Shown here: positions 28,487 through 37,976 of the stretch, in pieces
Layout of the letters: every line of letters begins with the position of its first letter
Position numbering within the stretch: position 1 is the stretch's first letter
From: JAOUEA01 sp963734685
GTDB lineage: Bacteria; Actinomycetota; UBA4738; HRBIN12
DNA length: 64,000 nucleotides
Direction of reading: 5' to 3'
Assembly (NCBI GenBank): GCA_963734685.1
Contig: CAVTIC010000006.1
Coordinates: 310,001 to 374,000 of the forward strand
The notes under the pieces: generated by a model
The model's database searches: none
Seen by the model: only the letters and a program-made list of their open reading frames with translations
What the model was told of the DNA's origin: nothing
Translations under genes and position numbers: made by a program

Positions 28487-30445
28487 ATGGAGAGGTCCTC
28501 GGCCCGCCTGAAGGTGTTCGCGATCCTCGTGCTCGTGATGTTCGCGGCGCTCTCGACGCGGCTGTGGTTCCTGCAGGTGCTGGCGACACAGGTCTACGCG
28601 AAGGAAGCCCAGAACAACGGCGTGCGCACGACGTCGATCGATGCGCTGCGAGGGGAGATCTGGACGGCCGACCAGTACGGCACGCCGAAGGGCGAGCCTT
28701 TGGTGGAGAACCGCAGCAGCCTCGAGGTGCGCATCGACAAGCAGGAGCTCGAGGAGAGCGGCCGGGCTGAGGAGGTGCTGCTCGATCTCTCGGCGATGCT
28801 CGACATCCCGGTCAAGCAGATCACGGCGGCGCTCGACAGTGATCTCTACTTCGATTACCAGCCCAAGCCGATCGCGGAGTTCGTGCCCGAGGAGGTCGCG
28901 TTCGCGATCCGCGAGCGCCAGGGGGACTTCCCCGGTGTCCAGGTGCGCAACACGAGCGTGCGTGAGTACCCGATGGGGCGGAGCGCTTCGCACATCGTCG
29001 GATGGGTCGGGCAGGTGCGGAAGGAGCAGATCGAGCAGGCGCGTGCCGGAGAGTACGGACCGAACGACATGGCCGGTCAGGCGGGGCTCGAGGTGCAGTA
29101 CGAGAGGTGGCTCCGCGGAACGAAGGGCCTGCAGCGCTACGTCGTGAACTCCGATGGTGAGCGCATCCGCGACCTCGGGGGGCGTCCGCCGACCGCTGGG
29201 GGCGACCTCGTCCTCACGGTCGACGGCGCGTGGCAGCAGGCCGCCGAGGGAGCACTCGAGGACACCATCTACCGCACGCGTGGGGTCTACGATGAAGACC
29301 ATCTCAAGTACTTCCAGGCTGACGCCGGTGTCGTGATCGTGCTCGACGTCGAGACCGGCGGCATCAAGGCGATGGCGTCCTGGCCGGACTACGACCCACG
29401 GTGGTACGTCAGCGGCCTGACGCGAGATCAGCGTTGCTACCTCGGCCTGGTCCCGCGGTGCCCAGGTGCGAACGAGGTTGCCCCGTCGCTGAACCGCGCC
29501 TATCAGGCCTCGTACATCCCCGGCTCCACGTTCAAGCCGTTCACGGCGCTCGCAGCGGTGAAGGAGGGTTTCGCCAACTTCAGCGACTACTACCCGTGTC
29601 CGGCGGAGTACGTGCATCCGAACGACACGTCGGGGGCCGTGTTCCACAACTGGTCCGATACGGACCTGTACCCCGTGACGGTCGCGGGATCGTTGATCAT
29701 CTCGTGCGACTCCAACTACTACGCCTGGGGGTCGGACTTCTGGTACCGCTACCAGAACGACCAGCTGGGTGAGAACAACGAGCCGTTGCAGCGCGATCTG
29801 CGCGCTTGGGGTTTCGAGCAACCGACCGGCGTGGACCTGCCGGGCGAGGCATCGGGGCTGATCCCCGATGCGGTGTGGGCCGCCCAGGACGAGCAGAAGG
29901 CCATCTTCCCGGACGGCATCAACCCGGGCGGATACATCCTCACGATGATCGGGTCGGGGTACATGCAGGCGACCCCGCTGCAACTCGCTCAGGCCTACGC
30001 CGCGATCGCCAATGAGGGCCACCTGTGCCGCCCGCACGTCGTCGACCGGGTGATGGCATCCGACGGCGAGCAGGTCCTGAAGAAGGTGGGCGGGCGCTGC
30101 GACCGCACCGTGCCCTACTCGAGAGCCCAGCTCGACTACATCCGCAGCGCCTTGAGCCAGGTGCCCGTGAGCGGCACCGCCAGGACGCCGTTCCTCGGCT
30201 TCCCCCTCACGGACCTTCCGGTGGCCGGCAAGACGGGCACCGCGTTCCGCGGGGACACGTACCAGGACACGTCGTGGTTCGCAGCCATGGTGCCGGCCGA
30301 TGACCCGAAGTACGTGGTGGTCGCCATGGTCGAGCAGGCAGGTTTCGGCTCCGACGTGGCGGCCCCGCTCGTCCGCCGCATGATCGAGACGATGTACGGG
30401 ATCGAGCCGGGCGGGCAGATCATCACGCAGACGGGGCAGGACTGA
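28487..30445 (+). CDS. mrdA: Penicillin-binding protein 2, class B transpeptidase
   Basis: The 652-residue protein has an N-terminal membrane helix, a dimerisation (pedestal) region containing GRSASHIVGWVG, and a transpeptidase domain with the nucleophile in GSTFKPF (about residue 347), SCDSNYY (SxN) and KTGTA near residue 583. It crosslinks lateral peptidoglycan with RodA. The segment CPGANEVAPSLNRAYQ before the active site is longer than in enteric PBP2, with extra cysteines in the domain (CYLGLVPRCPG). It abuts mreD and overlaps rodA by one base. Confidence 0.94.
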   Translation: MERSSARLKVFAILVLVMFAALSTRLWFLQVLATQVYAKEAQNNGVRTTSIDALRGEIWTADQYGTPKGEPLVENRSSLEVRIDKQELEESGRAEEVLLDLSAMLDIPVKQITAALDSDLYFDYQPKPIAEFVPEEVAFAIRERQGDFPGVQVRNTSVREYPMGRSASHIVGWVGQVRKEQIEQARAGEYGPNDMAGQAGLEVQYERWLRGTKGLQRYVVNSDGERIRDLGGRPPTAGGDLVLTVDGAWQQAAEGALEDTIYRTRGVYDEDHLKYFQADAGVVIVLDVETGGIKAMASWPDYDPRWYVSGLTRDQRCYLGLVPRCPGANEVAPSLNRAYQASYIPGSTFKPFTALAAVKEGFANFSDYYPCPAEYVHPNDTSGAVFHNWSDTDLYPVTVAGSLIISCDSNYYAWGSDFWYRYQNDQLGENNEPLQRDLRAWGFEQPTGVDLPGEASGLIPDAVWAAQDEQKAIFPDGINPGGYILTMIGSGYMQATPLQLAQAYAAIANEGHLCRPHVVDRVMASDGEQVLKKVGGRCDRTVPYSRAQLDYIRSALSQVPVSGTARTPFLGFPLTDLPVAGKTGTAFRGDTYQDTSWFAAMVPADDPKYVVVAMVEQAGFGSDVAAPLVRRMIETMYGIEPGGQIITQTGQD

Positions 30446-31596
30446 TGGACGTCGTCGCGGGGCGCGTGTGGGCCGATGAGCGGCGTCCCATCCGGCATCT
30501 CGACCCGACCCTGCTGGCGGTCACGGCCGCGCTCGTCGTGATCGGGATGTTCGCGATCTACTCGGCCACGAGCCAGACCCTGCGCGCCGACGGCTTCGAC
30601 CCATTCGCACGCGTGAACAAGCAGGCGGTCACGGCCTTGCTCGGCCTCGTGTTGCTGCTCGTGATGGCCACGTTCGACTACCGGTTCCTGAAGGTGTACG
30701 CGGGATTCATCTACGGGGCCACGATCGTGGGCCTGCTGGTGCTGCGGATCCCGGGTCTCGCCGCGAGCGAGACCGGTACGAGCAACTACATCGACATCCC
30801 AGGGGTCAGCCTGTTGCAGATCAGCCCGTCGGAGTTCGCGAAGATCGGCCTCATGGTGATCCTCGCCGCGATGCTCTCCGAGCTTCGCTCGCCCGTGCCG
30901 ACGCTTCCCGACCTCGTGCGGGTGATCGGCGTCGCGGGCGTGACGATGTTGCTCGTGTTCATCAACGTCGAGATCGGCACGACCATCGTTCTGGCGGCCA
31001 TCACGGTGGGTGTGCTGGTGGTGGCGGGCACCCAGGCCAAGCACCTGGTCGTGCTCGCCCTCGCCGCGATCGTGCTGATCGCCCTGGCGTTCCAGCTCAA
31101 CGTGGTCGAGGAGTACCAGGTCGAGCGGCTGCTCACGGTCTTCGACTCAGGTTCGGTCAGTGAGGACGCGCGCTACAACCTGGAGCAGTCGGTGATCGCG
31201 GTGGGCTCGGGCGGCATGTTCGGTCGCGGCTTCTTGCATGGCTCTCAGACGAACCTGGACTACGTGCCGGAGCAGCACACCGACTTCATCTTCACGGTGA
31301 TCGGCGAGGAATTCGGGTTCCTCGGGTCGGCGTTCGTGCTCGGGCTGTTCGCGCTGCTGCTCTGGCGGGCGATCCGCATCGCCTACCTGTCGAAGGACGC
31401 GTTCGGCACCTACCTCGCGACCGGTGTGGCATCGATGTTCGCGATCCAGATCTTCGTGAACGTCGGCATGGTGATCGGCATCATGCCGATCACCGGCATC
31501 CCACTGCCGTTCCTGAGCTACGGGGGCACGGCGATGCTCGTGAACTTCGTGGCGATCGGCATCCTGCTGAACGTGCACATGCGGCGCTTCAAGTAG
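30445..31596 (+). CDS. rodA: Peptidoglycan glycosyltransferase RodA (SEDS family)
   Basis: The 383-residue SEDS protein has about ten membrane helices, the signature ending ITGIPLPFLSYGGTAMLVNFVAIG and QISPSEFAKIGLMVI. RodA polymerises lipid II together with the adjacent PBP2. Two normally conserved places differ: NVEIGTTIVL instead of the usual QPDLGTA motif, and FDSGSVSEDARYNLEQS in the loop that holds the proposed catalytic Asp. Asp residues remain in that loop, so activity is not excluded. Confidence 0.9.
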   Translation: MDVVAGRVWADERRPIRHLDPTLLAVTAALVVIGMFAIYSATSQTLRADGFDPFARVNKQAVTALLGLVLLLVMATFDYRFLKVYAGFIYGATIVGLLVLRIPGLAASETGTSNYIDIPGVSLLQISPSEFAKIGLMVILAAMLSELRSPVPTLPDLVRVIGVAGVTMLLVFINVEIGTTIVLAAITVGVLVVAGTQAKHLVVLALAAIVLIALAFQLNVVEEYQVERLLTVFDSGSVSEDARYNLEQSVIAVGSGGMFGRGFLHGSQTNLDYVPEQHTDFIFTVIGEEFGFLGSAFVLGLFALLLWRAIRIAYLSKDAFGTYLATGVASMFAIQIFVNVGMVIGIMPITGIPLPFLSYGGTAMLVNFVAIGILLNVHMRRFK

Positions 31597-31617
31597 CGGC
31601 GCGACCGTGCTGGCCGC

Positions 31618-32811
31618 TCAGATGGGGCGAGGCCCGGTGGTGGCGCGCGATACGGTCCAGAGGAAGGTCGAGCCCTCGGGACCGGTGGACTCGAGCACGA
31701 CATCGCCCTCCATCGCATTCGCCGACATGCGCGCGAGCGTCAGGCCCAGCCCGACCCCTTGATGGGTTCGTGTGTTCAGGCTCTCCGCCTGCTCCAGCGG
31801 CTCGAAGATGCGGTGCATCGCCTCCGGGTCGATGCCCTCGCCGCGGTCGATCACTCGGACCTGGGGGCCGTCCTCGCCGATGCAGACCGAGATCGTCACC
31901 GGGCTGCCGGCGGGAGAGAAGGCCAGCGCGTTCTCGACCAGTTCCTCGAGGATCCGACGGGCCGCGATGCGGTTCAGGCTCGCCATCGCCGGACCGCCGG
32001 GCGCCTCGACGTCGACCCGGTCGTAGGGCTCGGCGACCTCGAGGGCGACCTGGGCGACGTCGGCCCATTCGGTGAGCCCGGCCTCGACCGCCGCCTCGAA
32101 CCGCTGCACGAGCCGGGCGAGACCGTTCGCTCGCTCGACGAGGCTCTCGAGGATCGGGCCCCGCTCGATCTCTGGCGCGGTTCCCTTCGCGAGCGTCTGT
32201 GCCATGCCCAGGATCACCGTGACCGGTGTTCGCAGCTCGTGTCCGAGCCGGGAGATCAACTCGTGCCGGCGGGCGGCCCGCTCGAGCAGGGCCTGCTGGG
32301 CGATCTCGAGCTGGCGGGTGCGGCGGCGCTCCCGCCCGAGCGCATCGGTCAGCTCTTCGATCACGGTGGGGGTGACCTCCGGGGAGAGCACGCCGCCTCC
32401 GGTGACCGCCTGCCGGACGGCGTAGAGGATCTCGTCGCCGTCGCTGTCCTTCAATACGTATCCCGACGCCCCGGCGACCAGCATGTCGCGCACGGCCCGT
32501 TGGTCCTCGGAGCCGGTGAGCGCCACCACCCCCAAGGTCGGGAACCGGGACTTCAGCTCGCGCGTCGTCTCGATGCCGTCCATCTCCGGCATCCGCACGT
32601 CCATCAGCACCACGTCGGGCTCGGCCACCTCGATCATCGCCAACGCCTGCGCGCCGTTCGATGCCTGACCGACCACCGTCATCTCCTCGGTGTCGAGCAG
32701 GGTGACGAGCGATTCCCTGAACCCGTCGTTGTCGTCGACCAGGAGCACCCGAACTCGCGGAAGCCTGGTCGGCAGGGTCGCCAAGTTCGCGGGGACGGCG
32801 ACGTCGCTCAT
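31618..32811 (-). CDS. Hybrid protein: N-terminal receiver domain fused to a histidine kinase
   Basis: The 397-residue product starts with a CheY-like receiver (about residues 18-135; phosphoacceptor in VVLMDVRMPEMDG, conserved Lys in YVLKDS), a short helical linker, then a HisKA dimerisation domain with the phosphorylatable His in RLGHELRTPVTVI (about 205) and a HATPase with LEELVENALAFS, DRGEGID and GVGLGLTLA. There is no membrane or sensor domain, so the input must come through the receiver. It is convergent with rodA and divergent from rne; no partner regulator is adjacent. Confidence 0.85.
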   Translation of the reverse strand: MSDVAVPANLATLPTRLPRVRVLLVDDNDGFRESLVTLLDTEEMTVVGQASNGAQALAMIEVAEPDVVLMDVRMPEMDGIETTRELKSRFPTLGVVALTGSEDQRAVRDMLVAGASGYVLKDSDGDEILYAVRQAVTGGGVLSPEVTPTVIEELTDALGRERRRTRQLEIAQQALLERAARRHELISRLGHELRTPVTVILGMAQTLAKGTAPEIERGPILESLVERANGLARLVQRFEAAVEAGLTEWADVAQVALEVAEPYDRVDVEAPGGPAMASLNRIAARRILEELVENALAFSPAGSPVTISVCIGEDGPQVRVIDRGEGIDPEAMHRIFEPLEQAESLNTRTHQGVGLGLTLARMSANAMEGDVVLESTGPEGSTFLWTVSRATTGPRPI

Positions 32812-32978
32812 ACAGGAAGTGTCGGCTCGCCCGCCCGACGGGGGTATCCGGCCAACGCCGGGTTCCCCTCGGGGGACACGGGCAGGTCCACCTGGTTCGG
32901 AGGAACTAGGCCGTGCCCGCTCCCGGCCCCTGTGGCTCCCGCCGCCATTCGCCTACTCGACCTCGCCCCCGGCGCTGC

Positions 32979-33281
32979 TATGCTGCGGGCCAGAGCTTCC
33001 CGTCGCAGGCCGCACACACGGCCCTCGTGACGGGGTTCCAACCAGTCGAGGAGGCGCGCGACCGCCGCCCGGCCGATCCAGGCCAGGAGCGCGGAACGCA
33101 GGCGCCGGACAAGGACGTATCGGGTGCGCGATCTCGCGCGAGGCCCGGCGCGCGGCATCCGTCGCAGCGCGGGCCTCACCGCAATCACATCGCCCAGCGT
33201 GTCGCGGACGGTCCGCGGCGCTGTCGTCCGTTCGTCAGCCGCCAGCGGCTCTCCTCCTCGCACCGAGCGAGAGGAGTAACA
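32979..33281 (+). promoter_or_regulatory. Probable promoter and long structured leader of rne
   Basis: The 470-bp gap before rne holds no convincing gene. TATGCT at 32979-32984 is a good -10 candidate, which would leave a leader of about 290 nt, GC-rich and with several short inverted repeats, ending in GAGAGGAG just before GTG 33282. In Escherichia coli the rne mRNA has a long 5' leader through which RNase E limits its own level; a similar arrangement here is inference. Confidence 0.4.
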
Positions 33282-35450
33282 GTGGATCACGAGGCCGAGG
33301 TGGCGGCGCCGAGGGCGACCGCCGATCCCGAGGTCGACGAGCGCATCGCGGCGTTCAAGCGCGGCGCGCCGCTGCCCAAGGCGAAGACCGACCCGGCGCC
33401 GGTCGAGCAGACCACGAAGGCCCAGGCCACGCCTCGAAGCGCGCCGGCCAAGGCGAAGCCACGACCGCAACGCGTCGATGAGCCGACGACCGAGCCGGCA
33501 CAGGGCGGCGACCGTTCGCAGGATCAGGCGAGCGAAGGATCCGGAGGCGCGCCATCGTCGACCCGCCGCCGCCGTGGCGGTCGGGGTCGAGGCGGCCGCG
33601 GAAGCGGGTCGTCCGGACCGAGCACGGAGGCTCGGTCGAAGGGCGACAGGTCCCCGAAGCCTGAGAAGCCCGAGACGTCCGACAAGCCCGCGAAGCTCGA
33701 GGAGCCGGCGAAGGCCGACGCGGACACCACCGAGCAGGGTCCTTCACCGCAGGGAGCGGACCCGGGATCTTCCCCGGGCTCGCCCCGGAAGCGGCGACGC
33801 CGAGGGGGAAGGGGACGTGGCGGTGCGAGCCGCCTCACCGTGGTCGACGACGAGGGGGTCGAAGAGGCTCCGGCAGCAGAGTCGGCCGCCTCCCAGCGTG
33901 ACGACGCGACCCCCGATGCCGACGCTCCGGCCGGTGACTCCACCTCACCCTCCCGCCGTCGCCGCGGCCCTCGGGGAGGTTCCGGATCCCGTACCGGCCC
34001 GCAGGGCGGCGCCGCAGCGGATCCGGGCGCAGAGGTTGGCACGACCGCGGGCGGCAACGGTCGTTCCCGAACCAAGACCAAGGCGATGACGGTCGAGGAA
34101 CAGGTGGCTGCGGGTGGTCCTACCCGCGGCATCCGCTCGACCCGCAGCCGCACCGGTGGCCGCGACGGGCGCCGTCGCCGCGAGCCGCAGATCGTGCCCC
34201 CCCGTATCACCGACAAGCTCATGGTCATCACCGAACGCGGGGACCGCGACCAGATCGCCGTGCTCGAGGAAGACGTGCTCGTCCAGCACTACGTCACCCG
34301 CCAGGGCGCGACCTCCATGGTCGGCAACGTCTACCTCGGTCGGGTGCAGAACGTGCTTCCCGGCATGGAGGCCGCATTCGTCGACATCGGCCGCGGGCGC
34401 AACGGCGTGCTCTACGCAGGCGAGGTGAACTACCGGGCAGAGGACCTGGAAGGGCCCGCGCCGCGCATCGAGCAGGTGCTGAAGTCCGGCCAGGCGGTCA
34501 TGGTGCAGGTCACCAAGGACCCGATGGGCGGCAAAGGCGCCCGGCTCACCGCGCAGATCTCGCTGCCGGGCCGATACCTCGTGTTCGCGCCCGACCAGGA
34601 TCTCTCCGGCATCAGTCGCCGGCTCGGCGATACCGAGCGAAAGCGCCTGAAGTCGATCCTCAAGACGGTGAAGCCGGCGGAGCATGGGGTCATCGTGCGC
34701 ACGGCAGCCGAAGGAGCGTCGGAGGACGCGATCGTGCACGACATGAAGCGCCTGATCGGCCTCTGGGAGGACGTGCAGAAGCAGGCGAAGAAGGTCAAGG
34801 CTCCGGCCGTGCTCTACGAGGAGCCGGAGCTCACGCTGCGCGTCTTCCGCGACCTGTTCACCGACGAGGAGTTCAAGGGGCTCATCACCGACTCGCCGAG
34901 GATCCACGAACGGGTGCTCACGTACGTGCGTGACATCGCTCCCGACCTCGAGTCGAAGGTGACGCTGCACCGAGGGAAGCTGCCCGCTTTCGAGGAGCAC
35001 CGCATCGAGGAGCAGATCCACAAGGCGCTCGACCGCAAGGTGTGGCTGCCGTCAGGCGGCTACCTCATCATCGAGCGAACCGAGGCGATGACGATCGTCG
35101 ACGTGAACACGGGCAAGAGCGTGGGCAAGACTAACCTCGAAGAGACGGTCGTGAATACGAACCTCGAGGCCGCCAAAGAGGTCGCCCGTCAACTCCGGCT
35201 GCGCGACATCGGCGGCATCATCGTCGTGGACTTCATCGACATGCTGCTCGACAAGAACAAGGGCAAGGTCGAGAGCACGATGAAAGAAGCCATGGCGCTC
35301 GACAAGACGCGCAGCCAGGTCTTCGAGATCGGGCCCCTCGGCTTGATGCAGGTCACCCGCAAGCGCGTATCCTCGGGCTTGGTCGAATCGTTCTCAGAGA
35401 CCTGTCCCACCTGCGAAGGCCGGGGCATCCTGATCAACTATGGATCCTGA
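33282..35450 (+). CDS. rne: Ribonuclease E/G family endoribonuclease
   Basis: The 722-residue product has a disordered N-terminal extension of about 300 residues, rich in Ala, Pro, Lys and RGG-type repeats (RRRRGGRGRGGRGSG), then the catalytic core: S1 domain (VGNVYLGRVQNVLPGMEAAF), catalytic Asp in IVDVNTGKS and IIVVDFIDM, and the Zn-link CPTCEGRG at the C-terminus. It cuts A/U-rich single strands in mRNA decay and rRNA maturation. The frame is open from 32913, but GTG 33282 has a clear ribosome-binding site. The N-terminal position of the disordered arm is typical of Actinomycetota. Confidence 0.92.
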   Translation: MDHEAEVAAPRATADPEVDERIAAFKRGAPLPKAKTDPAPVEQTTKAQATPRSAPAKAKPRPQRVDEPTTEPAQGGDRSQDQASEGSGGAPSSTRRRRGGRGRGGRGSGSSGPSTEARSKGDRSPKPEKPETSDKPAKLEEPAKADADTTEQGPSPQGADPGSSPGSPRKRRRRGGRGRGGASRLTVVDDEGVEEAPAAESAASQRDDATPDADAPAGDSTSPSRRRRGPRGGSGSRTGPQGGAAADPGAEVGTTAGGNGRSRTKTKAMTVEEQVAAGGPTRGIRSTRSRTGGRDGRRRREPQIVPPRITDKLMVITERGDRDQIAVLEEDVLVQHYVTRQGATSMVGNVYLGRVQNVLPGMEAAFVDIGRGRNGVLYAGEVNYRAEDLEGPAPRIEQVLKSGQAVMVQVTKDPMGGKGARLTAQISLPGRYLVFAPDQDLSGISRRLGDTERKRLKSILKTVKPAEHGVIVRTAAEGASEDAIVHDMKRLIGLWEDVQKQAKKVKAPAVLYEEPELTLRVFRDLFTDEEFKGLITDSPRIHERVLTYVRDIAPDLESKVTLHRGKLPAFEEHRIEEQIHKALDRKVWLPSGGYLIIERTEAMTIVDVNTGKSVGKTNLEETVVNTNLEAAKEVARQLRLRDIGGIIVVDFIDMLLDKNKGKVESTMKEAMALDKTRSQVFEIGPLGLMQVTRKRVSSGLVESFSETCPTCEGRGILINYGS

Positions 35451-35513
35451 GCGCGGGGGAACCCGCGCCGGGCCCTGAGCGCGGGGCGACCCGCCACCCT
35501 GGAGGCAACCCAC

Positions 35514-35939
35514 ATGTATGCGGTGATCAAGACCGGCGGCAAGCAGCACAAGGTACAGGCGGGCGACGTGATCGAGGTCGAGAAGATCGTGCACGAGGGC
35601 GAGACGGTGACGTTCCAACCGCTTCTCGTCGTCGATGACGATGGCGGCACCCATGTGGGCGCCGAGGCCGCCAAGGCGACGGTCACCGCGAAGCCGCTGG
35701 GGGAGAAGAAGGGCGACAAGGTCCGCATCTTCAAGTACCGGCCGAAGAGCGGCTACGCGCAGCGAGGCGGGCACCGTCAATTGCTGACCCTGCTCGAGAT
35801 CGAGAGCGTGACCCTCGGCGGAGCGAAGAAGCGGGCGCCGGCGAAGAAGACCGCGGGCGAGAAGGCCGGACAAGCCGAGGGAGCCGGGATGCACGAGGCG
35901 GAGGCGGCGGCGACGGAGGACTCCGCGGCCGAGGAGTAG
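35514..35939 (+). CDS. rplU: 50S ribosomal protein L21 with a C-terminal extension
   Basis: Residues 1-102 match L21 (MYAVIKTGGKQHKVQAGD, VRIFKYRPKSGYAQRGGHR). A tail of about 38 residues follows, first lysine/alanine-rich (KKRAPAKKT), then acidic (EAEAAATEDSAAEE); many L21 proteins lack it. A GGAGG site lies 9 nt before ATG 35514. It pairs with rpmA 30 bp downstream. Confidence 0.95.
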   Translation: MYAVIKTGGKQHKVQAGDVIEVEKIVHEGETVTFQPLLVVDDDGGTHVGAEAAKATVTAKPLGEKKGDKVRIFKYRPKSGYAQRGGHRQLLTLLEIESVTLGGAKKRAPAKKTAGEKAGQAEGAGMHEAEAAATEDSAAEE

Positions 35940-35969
35940 ACCGGCCGCGACTGTTACCCTGGAGGACCT

Positions 35970-36224
35970 ATGGCACACAAGAAGGGCGGCGGCTCGTCCC
36001 GCAACGGCCGCGATTCCAACGCCAAACGGCTGGGTGTGAAGGCCTACGGTGGCGAGACCGTTACCGCAGGCTCCGTGATCGTGCGCCAGCGAGGCACTCG
36101 CATCCACCCCGGTGACGGTGTGGGCAAGGGCGGTGACGACACCCTCTTCGCGCTCCGCGAGGGACAGGTGACGTTCTCCGAGTCGCGTGGTCGCAGGTTC
36201 GCCTCGGTCCGGCCGGCAGAGTAG
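35970..36224 (+). CDS. rpmA: 50S ribosomal protein L27
   Basis: The 84-residue protein matches L27 (MAHKKGGGSSRNGRDSNAKR, IVRQRGTRIHPG, VGKGGDDTLFA). It begins directly with the mature AHKKGGG end that reaches the peptidyl-transferase centre, so no N-terminal processing as in Firmicutes is needed. A GGAGGA site precedes it; TACCCT at 35954-35959 might be an extra promoter. Confidence 0.96.
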   Translation: MAHKKGGGSSRNGRDSNAKRLGVKAYGGETVTAGSVIVRQRGTRIHPGDGVGKGGDDTLFALREGQVTFSESRGRRFASVRPAE

Positions 36225-36227
36225 CGC

Positions 36228-36671
36228 TCACCTGCGCGTCCGCGCGATGACCTCGTCGACCCACGCCTGGATCGTGGTCTTCGTCGTCCCAGCCATCGTG
36301 GTCAGGTATCTCACGTTCTCGCGTTGATGACGCCGCTTCGAGCTTCGGCGGACCGCCCCGAACGGACCCAGGGGGCGTCCGGTCGGAGTCGTTCCGGACC
36401 TCTCCGCTGGGGATACCTCGAGCGGTGGAGGCTGGGAGAAGTAGAACGCGGTCTCGGCTCGAGACTCATCGTCACCGTGGGCGACGACGAGGATCGGGGA
36501 CCCGCGCACCCGCCGCGCCGAGCGGATCTCGGCGAACGTCAGTCGGATCGTCTCTCCCGTTGCGCGATCCTCGAACACGAGCCCCTCGGCGTCGAGGCTG
36601 AGGGTTCCCTCGCGATCGCCGACGTCGCCGCGGCGCAGCTGCACCCGCCAGACCGTCACCGGTTCCACCAT
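36228..36671 (-). CDS. Hypothetical protein with a PH/GRAM-like beta domain
   Basis: From ATG 36671 the product is 147 residues. Its first half alternates short beta strands (VWRVQLRRGD, EGTLSLDAEGLVFED, IRLTFAEIRSARRVRGSPIL), a pattern like bacterial PH or GRAM-like domains; a linker rich in Pro and Arg and a C-terminal helix follow (TKTTIQAWVDEVIARTRR). No family is recognised with certainty. It is divergent from obg, 51 bp apart, and convergent with rpmA. Confidence 0.6.
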   Translation of the reverse strand: MVEPVTVWRVQLRRGDVGDREGTLSLDAEGLVFEDRATGETIRLTFAEIRSARRVRGSPILVVAHGDDESRAETAFYFSQPPPLEVSPAERSGTTPTGRPLGPFGAVRRSSKRRHQRENVRYLTTMAGTTKTTIQAWVDEVIARTRR

Positions 36672-36709
36672 CCGCCCATCATCGTCGGCCGGGTGCTCCA
36701 CGACCACCG

Positions 36710-36715
36710 TAGGCT
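36710..36715 (+). promoter_or_regulatory. -10 box of obg (leaderless pattern)
   Basis: TAGGCT ends 7 nt before ATG 36723, matching the spacing seen at other genes of the window. Confidence 0.45.
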
Positions 36716-36722
36716 GGGGGCC

Positions 36723-37976
36723 ATGGCCTTCGTCGATGAATGCACCGTCTTCGCGCACGCGGGGCGCGGCGGCCACGGATCGGCGTCACTGCATTCCGAG
36801 CCGTACAAGCCCCGAGGTGGTCCTGACGGTGGGAACGGCGGCGACGGCGGCTCGATCGTCATCGAGGTCTCGCGCGGGGTGCACGACCTGTCCTGGCTCG
36901 CCGACCACCCCCATCAGAGGGCGCCGGGGGGGGAGCCCGGCCGGAAGGCGAAACGAGACGGCGCGAACGGGAAGGACGTCGTGATCCCGGTACCCGATGG
37001 CACCGTGGTCTTCGACGACCAGGGACTGCTCGCTGACCTGGTGGGCGACGGGGCCCGCGCGGTCGTCGCCCGTGGAGGCCGAGGCGGGCGCGGCAACGTC
37101 GCCTTCGCCGGTCCCCGCAACCGCGTGCCGCGCACCGCCGAATCCGGCGAAGAAGGCGAGGACAAGCGCCTGCGCATGGAGCTCCGAACGGTCGCCGCCG
37201 TGGGGCTCGTCGGGTTGCCGAACGCTGGCAAGTCCACCCTGCTCTCGCGTCTCACCGCCGCGAAGCCGAAGATCGCGGACTACCCATTCACCACGCTCAC
37301 GCCGAACCTCGGGGTCGCCGGCGGCGAGGCCGATCGGTTCGTGGTGGCAGACATCCCCGGGCTCGTCGAAGGGGCCAGCGAGGGGCGAGGGCTCGGGCAC
37401 CGATTCCTGCGGCACATCGTCCGATGCCGCGCGCTCGTCCTCGTCGTCGACCTCTCCGCAGCCGATCCAGTCGACGATCTCGCGACCCTGCGGGAGGAAC
37501 TCGCCGCCTACGACGTCGAGCTCACCGAGCGCCCCTCGATCGTCGTGGGCACGAAGGCCGATCTGATCGACGATGCGTCCGAGGCGACGCTCGGTCTGCC
37601 CGAGGGAACGCTCGTCGTCTCGGCGATGACGGGGGAGGGTCTCGACGAGCTGACGGATCGATTGGGGCGACTCGCCGGCGACGCGGAGTCGGCGGAGGCC
37701 GAGCGCCAGCCGTACGTGGTGCTCCGCCCGGGCAGGCCGCGGTTCACGGTGCACCGCGATCCCGACGGCCGTTGGCGCGTCTCGGGCAGGAGCGTGGAAC
37801 GGTGGGTGCTCGAGACCGACCTCGACGACGACGGTGACGTCGCGACTTTGCAGCGCCGTCTGCAGAAGGAAGGGGTCGAGCGCAAGCTCGCGTCGCTCGG
37901 CGCCCGTCGTGGCGACGAGGTCGCGATCGGGGATCGCGTGTTCGAGTTCCTTCCCGACGAGGAGGCGGATCGATGA
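36723..37976 (+). CDS. obg: GTPase Obg/CgtA
   Basis: The 417-residue product has the glycine-rich Obg fold (GRGGHGSASLHSEPYKPRGG, then GGNGGDGGSI), a G domain with the P-loop GLPNAGKSTLLS (about residues 164-175), switch II DIPGLVEGASEGRGLGHRFL and the base motif TKAD in place of NKxD, and a C-terminal OCT domain (about 345-415). Obg binds the 50S subunit and senses guanine nucleotides in assembly and stress. ATG 36723 is supported by the TAGGCT box; the frame is open from 36324. Confidence 0.95.
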   Translation: MAFVDECTVFAHAGRGGHGSASLHSEPYKPRGGPDGGNGGDGGSIVIEVSRGVHDLSWLADHPHQRAPGGEPGRKAKRDGANGKDVVIPVPDGTVVFDDQGLLADLVGDGARAVVARGGRGGRGNVAFAGPRNRVPRTAESGEEGEDKRLRMELRTVAAVGLVGLPNAGKSTLLSRLTAAKPKIADYPFTTLTPNLGVAGGEADRFVVADIPGLVEGASEGRGLGHRFLRHIVRCRALVLVVDLSAADPVDDLATLREELAAYDVELTERPSIVVGTKADLIDDASEATLGLPEGTLVVSAMTGEGLDELTDRLGRLAGDAESAEAERQPYVVLRPGRPRFTVHRDPDGRWRVSGRSVERWVLETDLDDDGDVATLQRRLQKEGVERKLASLGARRGDEVAIGDRVFEFLPDEEADR

